Assembly (NCBI GenBank): GCA_012845835.1
Contig: JABAKD010000023.1
Coordinates: forward strand, 23,992,108-24,056,107
DNA: 64,000 nt
Direction: 5' to 3'
DNA from: Undaria pinnatifida
Lineage: Eukaryota; Sar; Phaeophyceae; Laminariales; Alariaceae
In this document: positions 19,749 through 29,324 of the stretch, piece after piece
Layout of the letters: every line of letters begins with the position of its first letter
Position numbering within the stretch: the stretch's first letter is position 1
Notes under the pieces: generated by a model
What the model was told of the DNA's origin: nothing
The model's input: the letters and a program-made list of their open reading frames with translations, nothing else
The model's database searches: none
Position numbers and translations under genes: made by a program

Positions 19749-21892
19749 AAATAGGAAAAACAGGAGTTCCCAGGACGCTGTCTGCGACACCTGCAGGAGT
19801 GACGAGCCTTCCACGTGCCAAGCTTTTCAGAAGCACTGGGGAAGCGGCGACAACCCTCGTGTGTGTGACTGGTGTGACGCGGACACCTGTGATTCACCTT
19901 CGATCGGCGTCCCTAACGAAGGAGCTGAGAGCTTGACGAAACGTGAGTTTCATTTCTTCGTGTTGTTGGAATTTGATGTTTGCTGTCAGCTACTATACTA
20001 CTGATGATGTTGAGAGTTGTGTGCTGCAAGTTGTGCGCAATAGACTACCAGTATGTGGTTTTGGGTGTTGGTGAACTCAAGCGAATCCTGTTTCCAATAA
20101 TGATGCACATTGGAATTTACATTGTTTGACCTTGTGTGCCTGTCTGCAACGTCCGCTGTAGCATGTGTGTGCTACACCAGCGTGGTCGAACTACCACACG
20201 GCGGTGTGGAAGCTGTGCTTGGGGACGCGTAGCCTGAACAAACTCAAGTTCGCCTTGGTGGTCACGGAGGGCAGTCCCGTCGTCGGGGTAAGCATGTTGT
20301 ACTAGTTGTCTACGCAGTTGTGTGCTGTGATTTCTTTTTCATGCGTACAAACACACTTTTGCATGTACGAGTACGTGCACGGGGCAGTCCCGTCATCGGG
20401 GTATAAGCGGGAATTGTAAGTACTCAGGTCTACGAGTAGACCTATGCAGTGACGCTGTGTGATGCGATTTATTTTTCATACGTACAGCCAAACACACTTC
20501 ATGTATTGTATGTACGACTACGAGTACGGGGCAGTCCCGTCATCGGGGTAAGCGGGGGTTGGGCAAGTGGTCCATGCAGTGACGCTTTGTGCTGTGATAT
20601 AAACACACGTTTTGGATGTAAGACTACGACTACGTGGTATCTATACATGTAAGACGCAATGAAAACGGGCAAGTCTCATCACGGGGGTCAGCCAGGGTTG
20701 TAAAAATGGTCCATGCAGTGATGAATAACACAGCAGCATGATACCTCAGCACCAGTCGCAGTACACACTGGAGGTTAATATATAGCAATAATAAACAGAA
20801 GCTGAAGTTAACCTGGGTGATGCTGGAGAGCAGTCCCGTGATTGGGGTTAGCGAGTTGTTCATGTAGTGACGCGGTGTACTACTACTGTTACTCATTTTC
20901 ATACAACCACATGAACTCTTTGTATTAACGAGTACAAGTAGGGTGCGCAACCTCTTCAGGAATCGCAGTACACGTCGGTCGTAATAGTGTTGATAGCAGC
21001 AGTAATAGAGTAGTGCCGAACAATATATACAGCAGGTACTGTCTCTTACCCTTCGTTGTCGGTATTCCGCCGGTAGTCCTTATATAGCAGTATACCGGGG
21101 CTTACGCTTACCAGTTGCGACTGTGAATCCCGTTCGTTCCTGTCCCAGTGGTGGTTTCATAGGTGTTAGCAACGTTGTGGTACCAGGCAGGGCTTTTTGC
21201 CCATAAACGACCGCTTTCATTACAACAGCAGTGTTAAATTGTACGACTTCCTTTCAAACTTTGGAAATCGACAACAGCTACGTGGCCTTACTATTTTGAA
21301 CATTCACTGAACGCAAGGTATTCCCATCCGTTGTTGTCGTTTGCAGAAGCCCTGCGAAGCAGCCGCCGAGGGCCGCCAAGTCGGCGAGGACGTAAACACG
21401 AAGTGCACCGGCGACATCAAGGTCGGTGACCTCCTGAAGAAGGCAGGCGACCACTTGCTCGATATACATCCCGCATTCCATTCCCACGGTGCCACGAGGG
21501 CGTTCGACATCGAGGTACGTTCTACTCTTATCTTGCGTCCTATGTGTCACGAGTCGAAACATCCATGTCTCTTGCTCAAGACTAGGGGATGGCGTGCGGA
21601 TATAGTCTATGAAGTGCGGCTCTTTTTCCGAGTACCAAGAGCAAGTACAACAATACCACAACAATTACTAACAACGAAAGGAGCTCCAATAATTTAGATG
21701 GTTACGACGTCTGCTGGAGAGAAGTACGAATACTTTTTTACACATACTTATCGACGTCCTCCCGCCATGCTTCAACGTTTGTGGACAGATCCACAAGATC
21801 ATCGACAAAAAACAAGAGTGCAAGGTGCTGGGTACCTCCGCTGAGGAGGAAGAGTCCAAGCAAGCCTGCATGCTCCTTCGGAAGCAATGTTG
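19749..21892 (+). pseudogene. small Cys-rich gene, left-arm copy (5' end missing)
   Basis: Four exons on the plus strand join in phase: up to 19,942 (AVCDTCRSDEPSTCQAF ... VCDWCDADTCDSPSIGVPNE), 20,181-20,287 (PWSNYHTAVWKLCLGTRS ... ALVVTEGSPVVG), 21,347-21,514 (KPCEAAAEGRQVGEDVNTKC ... GATRAFDIE) and 21,789-21,892 (IHKIIDKKQECKVLG ... LLRKQC, stop). Splice sites are GT-AG. Clustered CxxC and CxxxxC pairs suggest metal binding or disulfides. I do not recognise the family. The homology with the other arm stops inside exon 1, so the first part, visible at 56,900-57,088 in the right arm, is missing here. Whether an alternative start is used is unknown. Confidence 0.55.
20270..20860 (+). repeat. 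tandem units containing a copied splice-donor site
   Basis: The exon-2 end GCAGTCCCGTCGTCGGGGTA recurs within the following intron near 20,380, 20,532, 20,668 and 20,832 with small changes, each in a unit of about 140-160 bp containing GCAGTGACGCTGTG and a TACGAGTACG run. Several copies keep an intact GGGGTAAGC donor. Confidence 0.75.
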
Positions 21893-22199
21893 ACAGCACG
21901 TTCTTTATAGAACGTCAAGTTGTGGTTTATTATAAAAATATTATACCAGCATCGTTTATTGAGAACTATGCCTAAATGCGTGCTCTTCGTCTTTCAGGAA
22001 TACAAATGTACTTCACATGTTTGCGGTGTGTGCGTTCAAGTTCCTGCTTCCAGCATGTTTTTTTTATCACTGCGCTCCTTTACATCTCAAGTGGGAGTTT
22101 TCCTGTCTCTATCCTTGACAAGCGCGTGCCTGGTGTTTATGCACTGCGATAATTTATTATTGATGATCGACTTAGAGAGAGCTATTAATAAGTGTACAG

Positions 22200-22274
22200 G
22201 TGCTACCTGAGAGGTGGAAGGATATGCCAAGCAAGTCCTCCGACGTGTCCATCATGGACTGGGCGAATGAATGA
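22200..22274 (+). other. possible extra exon of the Cys-rich gene
   Basis: After acceptor TGTACAG the frame reads VLPERWKDMPSKSSDVSIMD, WANE, stop. It is conserved in the right arm (43,925-44,000, minus strand) with two substitutions and without frame damage. No donor in the preceding exon fits its phase, so it may belong to an alternative transcript or another gene. Confidence 0.35.
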
Positions 22275-22473
22275 TAATAACAAACTCATAATCATAATCG
22301 TCTCTATCCTGTACCGTTGTACTATATATATATATATGGACCTCTTGGCATTTTCAAGTCGCCAGTTGCGCTATTTGCGCTTCTTTTCCGCCTTCCTACT
22401 GAATGTCCATTCCTCCTTCCGCAAGCGTAGCGGGCGGCGCCCAGCCGCCCGCGAGCGAAGCCCTTGTATATTA

Positions 22474-22845
22474 TATGGGTACCTAGGATGACGTTTTAGG
22501 CTGAGGGCTAACGAGAGAGCAGAACGCGGCTGACCATAGCGAAGCGGCGAAACTTAGCCTACTCTGAAAATAGTATAGTAAAGGAACCCTTCACCTCTAC
22601 GCGCCCTTACAAGTTGAAAGAACTTGAAAGGGCTGGGCGTGCTCTACAAAGTTTTTCCATCACGGCACGGTGTTCAGGCACGCCGACGAGTCCCAACTCC
22701 GCGAGCGCGGGGCATGAGAAGTCTCTCCCGGGGACGGCTAGCGATCTTCCCCGAAAGGTAGAGAATCGTAAAAAAAGTGCAAATCCCACCCAGCTCCTGG
22801 CGTACCACAGGACCACAGGTGTATCGCTGCACTGCCGTATTGATA
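22474..22845 (+). repeat. 370-bp direct repeat, copy 1
   Basis: Starts GGGTACCTAGGATGACGTTT and runs to GCACTGCCGTATTGATA. The next copy follows immediately with virtually no changes. It contains two antiparallel open frames of about 70-85 codons, but these are present only as repeat sequence. Confidence 0.92.
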
Positions 22846-23217
22846 TATGGGTACCTAGGATGACGTTTTAGGCTGAGGGCTAACGAGAGAGCAGAACGCG
22901 GCTGACCATAGCGAAGCGGCGAAACTTAGCCTACTCTGAAAATAGTATAGTAAAGGAACCCTTCACCTCTACGCGCCCTTACAAGTTGAAAGAACTTGAA
23001 AGGGCTGGGCGTGCTCTACAAAGTTTTTCCATCACGGCACGGTGTTCAGGCACGCCGACGAGTCCCAACTCCGCGAGCGCGGGGCATGAGAAGTCTCTCC
23101 CGGGGACGGCTAGCGATCTTCCCCGAAAGGTAGAGAATCGTAAAAAAAGTGCAAATCCCACCCAGCTCCTGGCGTACCACAGGACCACAGGTGTATCGCT
23201 GCACTGCCGTATTGATA
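22846..23217 (+). repeat. 370-bp direct repeat, copy 2
   Basis: Near-identical tandem copy of the preceding unit, followed here by the CTGCTGTTGTACTGC-rich repeat block. Confidence 0.92.
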
Positions 23218-24125
23218 CTCTGTATGCTGCCGTTATAGATTGGTCTGTACGTGCTGCTCCACTGCTGTTGTACTGCTGTTGTATGTACTGCTGTGATGAT
23301 GGGGTGCGACCGTCCAATTCGCTCCGTACCGTCTCTTTCCGATAGACATGTGCCTGCATTTTTATCTCACCGAGTTTGTGTAATCGTACTCGTTGTCTTA
23401 CCGAGTTCGGGTCCGAGTCCAACCCGTCGCCTAGCGACACCTTCTTCTTTTTCAGTCAACAGGAGTTGCCTAGCGACACCTCCTTCCTACGGGCACTGCA
23501 GCTTGCAGCAAAAGTTTTCTTCATCGTACTCCTGTACCGTATGAGTCTCAGTTACGGTATAAGTACCCGTCGACTCGCGGCCGCTATGGATTGGTCGGTA
23601 CGTGCTGCTCCACTGCTGCTGTTGTACTGCTGTTGTACTACTGCTGTGATGGTGGGGTGCGACCGTCCAAGTGGCTCCGTACTGTCTTTTTGCCCGTAGA
23701 CATGTGCCTTCATTTTTGTCCTACCGAGTTCGTGTCGTACTCATTGTCTTTCCGAGGTCGGGTCCAAGTCCAACCCCTCGCCTAGCGACACCTTCTTTTT
23801 TTCCAGTCAACAGGAGTTGCCTAGCGACACCTCCTTCTTACGGGCACTGCAGTTTGCAGCAAAAAAAGTTCTCTCCACCGTACTCCTATTACCGTAAGAG
23901 TCTCAGTTGCGTGCGGTAAAATAACCCATCGACTCGCGGCAGCTTCTCCTTTCGACTATAGTGTGCTTTTCTAATTTGGCAGTTTTGCGGTATACCCGTC
24001 GACTAGCGGCAGCTTCTTCTCCAGAGTGTTGGGCGGTTCTTCAATTTCGCACACCTCCTTCTCACGGGTACTGCAGTTTGCAGCAAAAGTTTTCTGCATC
24101 GTACTCGTGTACCGTATAAGTCTAT
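23218..24125 (+). repeat. tandem ~350-bp units, block 1
   Basis: Two and a half units share GATTGGTCTGTACGTGCTGC, GGGGTGCGACCGTCCAA, CCTAGCGACACC (twice per unit) and TCGACTCGCGGC. The first two units differ by about 10 percent. Frames through the block are repeat-derived. Confidence 0.85.
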
Positions 24126-24640
24126 ATGTCTACGGGCAAAAAGACAGTACGGAGCCACTTGGACGGTCGCACCCCACCATCACAGCAGTAGTACAACAGC
24201 AGTACAACAGCAGTGGAGCAGCACGTACCGACCAATCCATAGCGGCCGCGAGTCGACGGGTACTTATACCGTAACTGAGACTCACACGGTACAGGAGTAC
24301 GATGAAGAAAACTTTTGCTGCAAGCTGCAGTGCCCGTAGGAAGGAGGTGTCGCTAGGCAACTCCTGTTGACTGAAAAAAAAAGAAGGTGTCGCTAGGCGA
24401 CGGGTTGGACTCGGACCCGAACTCGGTAAGACAAAGAGTACGATTACACAAACTCGGTGAGATAAAAATGCAGGCACATGTCTATCGGAAAGAGACGGTA
24501 CGGAGCGAATTGGACGGTCGCACCCCATCATCACAGCAGTACAACAGCAGTACAACAGCAGTGGAGCAGCACGTACAGACCAATCTATAACGGCAGCATA
24601 CAGAGTATCAATACGACAGTGCAGCGGTACACCTGTGGTC
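24126..24640 (-). repeat. inverted copy of the repeat block
   Basis: This is the reverse complement of about 23,200-23,700, from TGTCTACGGGCAAAAAGACA to ACACCTGTGGTCC. With its partner it could form a 500-bp stem with a loop of about 430 bp. Confidence 0.88.
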
Positions 24641-24885
24641 CTGACGGAGAAAGGGAAGGGAGAGAGACGGAGGGGAGGGACAGACATCTTCTTTGTGTTG
24701 CGAAGTCAAACTTTCCCTGCTGTCAACTGCTGCAGTACCAGTTCCGTTCATTTTTTCGCGTCTGCTTGCCTTCGTCTTCAATGCGGTTAATGCAACAGAG
24801 TGCATTTATTTAATCAATGTTGTTGCCTACTAATATTTTTTTCTTTTTTCAGGAATCACACTAAATTCGGGCGTGATGACGTCCC

Positions 24886-25052
24886 TGTACGTCACCATCA
24901 ACCACCACAGCGCCACCCTCTTGGTATCCCCCGATACTGTTCAATACCTTACTACAACCATCTCTACTTTCATATATCTCCCACCCTCGCCCTCAGACCA
25001 GGGCGCCTCTACTTCAGGACGGGGCCGCCCTCAGGCGGCCCCGTCCGATCCT
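24886..25052 (+). repeat. 170-bp dispersed repeat ending in a GC hairpin (copy 1)
   Basis: Matches 43,228-43,391 in the same orientation (shared CTCTTGGTATCCCCCGATAC and TCGCCCTCAGACC). It ends in a hairpin GACGGGGCCGCC / GGCGGCCCCGTC with a short loop, followed by CTTGTAT. Confidence 0.8.
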
Positions 25053-25053
25053 T

Positions 25054-25436
25054 GTATGGGTACCTAGGATGACGTTTTAGGCTGAGGGCTAACGCTGAAC
25101 GAGAGAGCAGAACGCGGCTGACCAGAGCGAAGCGGCGAAACTTAGCCTACTCTGAAAATAGTATAGTAAAGGAACCCTTCACCTCTACGCGCCCTTACAA
25201 GTTGAAAGAACTTGAAAGGGCTGGGCGTGCTCTACAAAGTTTTTCCATCACGGCACGGTGTTCAGGCACGCCGACGAGTCCCAACTCCGCGAGCGCGGGG
25301 CATGAGAAGTCTCTCCCGGGGACGGCTAGCGATCTTCCCCGAAAGGTAGAGAATCGTAAAAAAAGTGCAAATCCCACCCAGCTCCTGGCGTACCACAGGA
25401 CCACAGGTGTACCGCTGCACTGCCGTATTGATACTC
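25054..25436 (+). repeat. 370-bp direct repeat, copy 3
   Basis: A third copy of the GGGTACCTAGG unit with a six-base insertion (GCTGAA) near its start. It sits directly after the hairpin of the preceding repeat. Confidence 0.9.
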
Positions 25437-26260
25437 TGTATGCTGCCGTTATAGATTGGTCTGTACGTGCTGCTCCACTGCTGTTGTACTGCTGTTGTAC
25501 TGCTGTGATGATGGGGTGCGACCGTCCAATTCGCTCCGTACCGTCTCTTTCCGATAGACATGTGCCTGCATTTTTATCTCACCGAGTTTGTGTAATCGTA
25601 CTCTTTGTCTTTCCGAGTTCGGGTCCGAGTCCAACCCGTCGCCTAGCGACACCTTCTTCTTTTTCAGTCAACAGGAGTTGCCTAGCGACACCTCCTTCCT
25701 ACGGGCACTGCAGCTTGCAGCAAAAGTTTTCTTCATCGTACTCCTGTACCGTATGAGTCTCAGTTACGGTATAAGTACCCGTCGACTCGCGGCCGCTATG
25801 GATTGGTCGGTACGTGCTGCTCCACTGCTGCTGTTGTACTGCTGTTGTACTACTGCTGTGATGGTGGGGTGCGACCGTCCAAGTGGCTCCGTACTGTCTT
25901 TTTGCCCGTAGACATGTGCCTTCATTTTTGTCCTACCGAGTTCGTGTCGTACTCATTGTCTTTCCGAGGTCGGGTCCAAGTCCAACCCCTCGCCTAGCGA
26001 CACCTTCTTTTTTTCCAGTCAACAGGAGTTGCCTAGCGACACCTCCTTCTTACGGGCACTGCAGTTTGCAGCAAAAGTTTTCTCCACCGTACTCCTATTA
26101 CCGTATGAGTCTCAGTTGCGTGCGGTATAATAACCCATCGACTCGCGGCAGCTTCTCCTTTCGACTATGGTGTGCTTTTCTAATTTGGCAGTTTTGCGGT
26201 ATACCCGTCGACTAGCGGCAGCTTCTTCTCCAGAGTGTTGGGCGGTTCTTCAATTTCGCA
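25437..26260 (+). repeat. tandem ~350-bp units, block 2
   Basis: A near-identical copy of 23,218-24,040 in the same orientation, following the third 370-bp repeat as in block 1. The composite 370 + 350n unit was therefore duplicated as a whole. Confidence 0.88.
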
Positions 26261-26373
26261 GCCGACAAGAGTTGTCCATAGCTCCAGCTTCTATTGAATA
26301 AGGCTATGTACTGCTGCACGGTGTTCAGACCCGCGAAAAGTCGGTCTACAAGCAAGTTACATCTGCCTCAAGT

Positions 26374-26441
26374 AATGTAGCTTTACGCAGGAATGCGGAG
26401 TTTGTGGAGGCGTGGTTGGGATTCGAATAACGGTAGTAGGG
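26374..26441 (+). repeat. split direct repeat A1, left part
   Basis: Identical to the first 68 bases of A2 (42,401-42,468). It is cut by the Mutator-like element, and its last nine bases (GTAGTAGGG) are one copy of the target duplication. Confidence 0.92.
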
Positions 26442-26448
26442 TGGGCAG

Positions 26449-26743
26449 GGGGAGTGATAATGACACACATGTGGGTGTCATTTTTTTGACACACAGGGGA
26501 CAAAAGAGCTCCATCCCCGGGTTTCCACCCTCTGGTTTATGCTTATCGGACACAGCATGCACCTCTCTTTGAGGTCGCAAAGAAGGCTGGATGTCGCGCC
26601 CTGTAGGCACGCCGACACCACCGCAGACAGCAGCACGTAGTCTGCACATCACTGACCCTTCCATATCCAAGTCGTGGAGCCGGAGATGGAAAAATCGTCC
26701 AGAACGAGCTCCCTTCGTGGTGCCGTCACCACAGCAGCAGCAG
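26449..26743 (+). repeat. MULE terminal inverted repeat, left
   Basis: Reverse-complement match to 36,240-36,534. Contains GACACACATGTGGGTGTCAT near the outer end, itself a small palindrome, then TTTTTTTGACACACAGGGGA. Confidence 0.93.
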
Positions 26744-28055
26744 CACGCAGATCAAACATGCTGCCTGCACTCAATCACCACAGATAGCAGCAGGTAGGAT
26801 AGATCTTTATCACCGTCAGATATCCGACTGTTGGCGATCATGATGGAGAAAACGTGGACATAGAGCTTAGTTTGAGACACCTTCACAGGCGCAGCAGCAA
26901 ACAGCAGCACTGATGCCGGGCCACTGATGCCCCGTAGTACAACCACCAGCACGCAAAGATGAAAGAAGGAACGAGGCAGATCAAGCGCGTTGCTGGCACG
27001 GCATCACCACGATAGATAGCGGACGCAATCTATGCATTGTTGCTGATCCTACATATCTCCGTTTAGGGGTTCGAGACCGACAAATCAGCACGTAGTCTGC
27101 ACATCACTGACCTTTCCATATCCAAGTCGTGGAGCCAGAGATGGAAAAATCGTCGAGAACGAGCTCCCTTCGTGGTGCCGTCATCAGAGCAGCAGCAGCA
27201 CGCAGATCAAACATGCTGCCTGCCGCACGCAGTCACCTCAACAGAGAGCAGCAGCTAGGCTAGATGTTTATCACCGTCACATATCCGACTTTTGGCGTTC
27301 ATGATGGAGAAAACGCGGAGATAGAGCTTAGTTTGAGATGATACCTTCACAGGCGCAGCAGCAAACAGCAGCACTACTAGTGCCCCGTAGTACAACCACC
27401 AGCACGCAAAGATGAAAGAAGGAACGAGGCAGATCAAGCGCGTTGCTGGCACGCTATGACGATAGACAGCGGACGCAATCTATGCATTGAATCTATGCAT
27501 TGTTGCTGACCCTAGATAGCCCTAGATATCTCCGTTTAGGGGTTCGAGACCGACAAATCAGCACGTAGTCTGCACATCACTGACCCTTCCATATCCAAGT
27601 CGTGGAGCCGGAGATGAAAAAATCGTCGAGAACGAGCTCCCTTCGTGGTGTCGTCATCAGAGCAGCAGCAGCATAGGCACCCGCGCCAGCCACCAAAGAT
27701 CTCCGCGGCGGAGACGCAGATCAAACATGCTGCCTGCACGCAATCACCTCCACAGATAGTAGCAGCTAGGCTAGATGGTTATGACCGTCAGATATCCGAC
27801 GTTTGGCGTTCATGATGGAGAAAACGTGGAGATAGAGCTTAGTTTGAGACACCTTCACAGGCGCAGCAGCAAACAGCAGCACTGGTGTCACGAAGTACAA
27901 CCACTACCAGGACGCAAAGATGAAATAAGGAACGAGGCAGATCAAGCGCGTTGCTGGCACGCCATCACCACGATAGACAGCGGACGCAATCTATGCATTG
28001 TTGTTGACCCTAGATATCTCCGTTCAGGGGTTCGAGACCGGGAAATCGAGACAGG
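26630..28055 (+). repeat. MULE subterminal tandem repeats (3 units of ~460-490 bp)
   Basis: Units begin with GCACGTAGTCTGCACATCAC near 26,632, 27,089 and 27,560 and contain CATATCCAAGTCGTGGAGCC, AGATCAAACATGCTGCCTGC and GTTCATGATGGAGAAAACG. The first overlaps the terminal inverted repeat. Unit 3 alone has the segment (GCACCCGCGCCAGCCACCAA) that is also next to the right inverted repeat at 36,190-36,225. Confidence 0.88.
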
Positions 28056-28394
28056 GAAATCGTCAGAGTCTGATGCACTACACCCCATCGTTTGAAATAC
28101 CCGTCGACAGGTTCGTCCTCCACTAGAATCTCACCCTGATTGTTCTGGTAGGCGAAGGTGCTGTATGCATGGGCTGCGCCCTCCCGGAGGGAACAGTATA
28201 CGCCATCCAACGTCAGACCGTCTTCAAATACCACACAAACAAAACCGGTGACAACAGCAGCATAAAACCACCAATGAACCAGCACATAGACATGTTTTCC
28301 ACCCAGGCAGGCTCTCTCCCCAATCCTCGCGGCCCATGGACACGAGCAAGGCAAACACCAAGCGCGGTTCAAAACAGCAAACAGCTGGAAGTTC

Positions 28395-29324
28395 CTATTC
28401 CTTCTTTACCCTTTTCGCGCTCCCCCTGCCACTCTCCGTGCAATCCTTCGTCCGAGTCTGCTTCCTATTTCTTGTCAACTGGAGCGGAGGGTCTCGTATT
28501 CCGCTCCAAGTCTCTGAAACGTTACTCTCGCCTCGCCGGGCCCATGCATCAACGGCGCGGCCCAGTTCGCTGAACATCCCCATCTCGCCAGGTCTAGTGT
28601 CCTTCGTCATGTTGTCGGTGTACTTGCGAGCGGCCCTTGTGCAAAGCTCCATGATATTCGCGAACGTCCTACCTCTGATGACAGACAGCATACGGTCGGG
28701 TGCCGCTTCTTCAGTGCTGGCGTCTCCGAAATCAGCAGGCCCGTCCCAGTCACCAGTGAACCCGCCATTGTAAGACCCACCCCCATCCTCGTCAAACTTC
28801 CCCAAGCCCGCTTTATCCAGGCTCCAATGCTCTGAAGAGGAACGCCACCGTGGGTGTATGGATTCTCCTTTGAACTCTTTGCCACGTTTTAGGTGCGTGA
28901 CAAGCGCGGCGAGAACGTGCCTGCATTGCAGCCCTCGCCTCAGTATCTGCAAGCACGTGCACAGTTGAAAGCCACCAGGGCCTATGACAACGAGGTGTCC
29001 TACTTTTCGGTCAGCTTTGTGTTTGTACAAAACTTTCACTATGGAATCAACTTCCACTCCCGCAACAAGACGATAAAAAGAAACCAAGGATGTGGTGCCA
29101 AACATAGTGATATCAGGTTCCCCCCTTTCCTGGAATACCTCTTCAGGAACCTGGCAACACACGTCGTCCCCTTCAACGTCGATGCACATATCGTCGTCAG
29201 ATGATCCGCTGACGTCGTCCGCGGAGCGCGCCGCCAGATTTTGTAGTAACTGCATCGATCCACGCCCCTCCACCAAAACGCTTGTTTCGTACGCCGAGCT
29301 TGCTAACATTTCGGCCAGTACTTC
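28395..29324 (-). CDS. MULE gene exon 14: SWIM domain and C-terminus
   Basis: Acceptor CTCGACAG, stop TAG at 28,395. It starts EVLAEMLASSAYETSVLVEG, has an acidic patch (SGSSDDDMCIDVEGDD), then a SWIM zinc finger CTCLQILRRGLQCRH (CxC...CxH), the module that follows the catalytic domain in MULE transposases. The tail of about 150 residues includes TFANIMELCTRAARKYTDNM and a Lys/Arg-rich end (GSAKRVKKE), a likely nuclear signal. Confidence 0.85.
   Translation of the reverse strand, partial: EVLAEMLASSAYETSVLVEGRGSMQLLQNLAARSADDVSGSSDDDMCIDVEGDDVCCQVPEEVFQERGEPDITMFGTTSLVSFYRLVAGVEVDSIVKVLYKHKADRKVGHLVVIGPGGFQLCTCLQILRRGLQCRHVLAALVTHLKRGKEFKGESIHPRWRSSSEHWSLDKAGLGKFDEDGGGSYNGGFTGDWDGPADFGDASTEEAAPDRMLSVIRGRTFANIMELCTRAARKYTDNMTKDTRPGEMGMFSELGRAVDAWARRGESNVSETWSGIRDPPLQLTRNRKQTRTKDCTESGRGSAKRVKKE

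Larger units (their letters stand above)
19749..22468 (+). repeat. left arm of a large inverted duplication
   Basis: The reverse complement of this 2.7-kb stretch recurs as 43,727-44,440 plus 55,258-56,912, with the intervening 10.8 kb explained by nested retroelement insertions. The match begins at AAATAGGAAAAACAGGAG and ends at GCGAAGCCCTTGTA. The arms differ by base changes, a 380-bp stretch missing from the right arm (about 19,950-20,330) and local expansions. A 21-kb loop separates the arms. Confidence 0.88.

Noticed and set aside
22424-22470. Helitron 3' end
   Set aside because: A GC hairpin near an end fits loosely, but the CTRR terminus is absent and no Rep/helicase gene or TC 5' end is seen.
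22614-22871. 85-codon protein repeated at three places (22,614, 22,986, 25,202)
   Set aside because: Conserved only because the DNA repeat is near-identical; the opposite strand is equally open, and nothing suggests selection on the protein.
26630-28055. CRISPR array
   Set aside because: Units are about 470 bp without short conserved repeats and unique spacers; they are transposon subterminal repeats.
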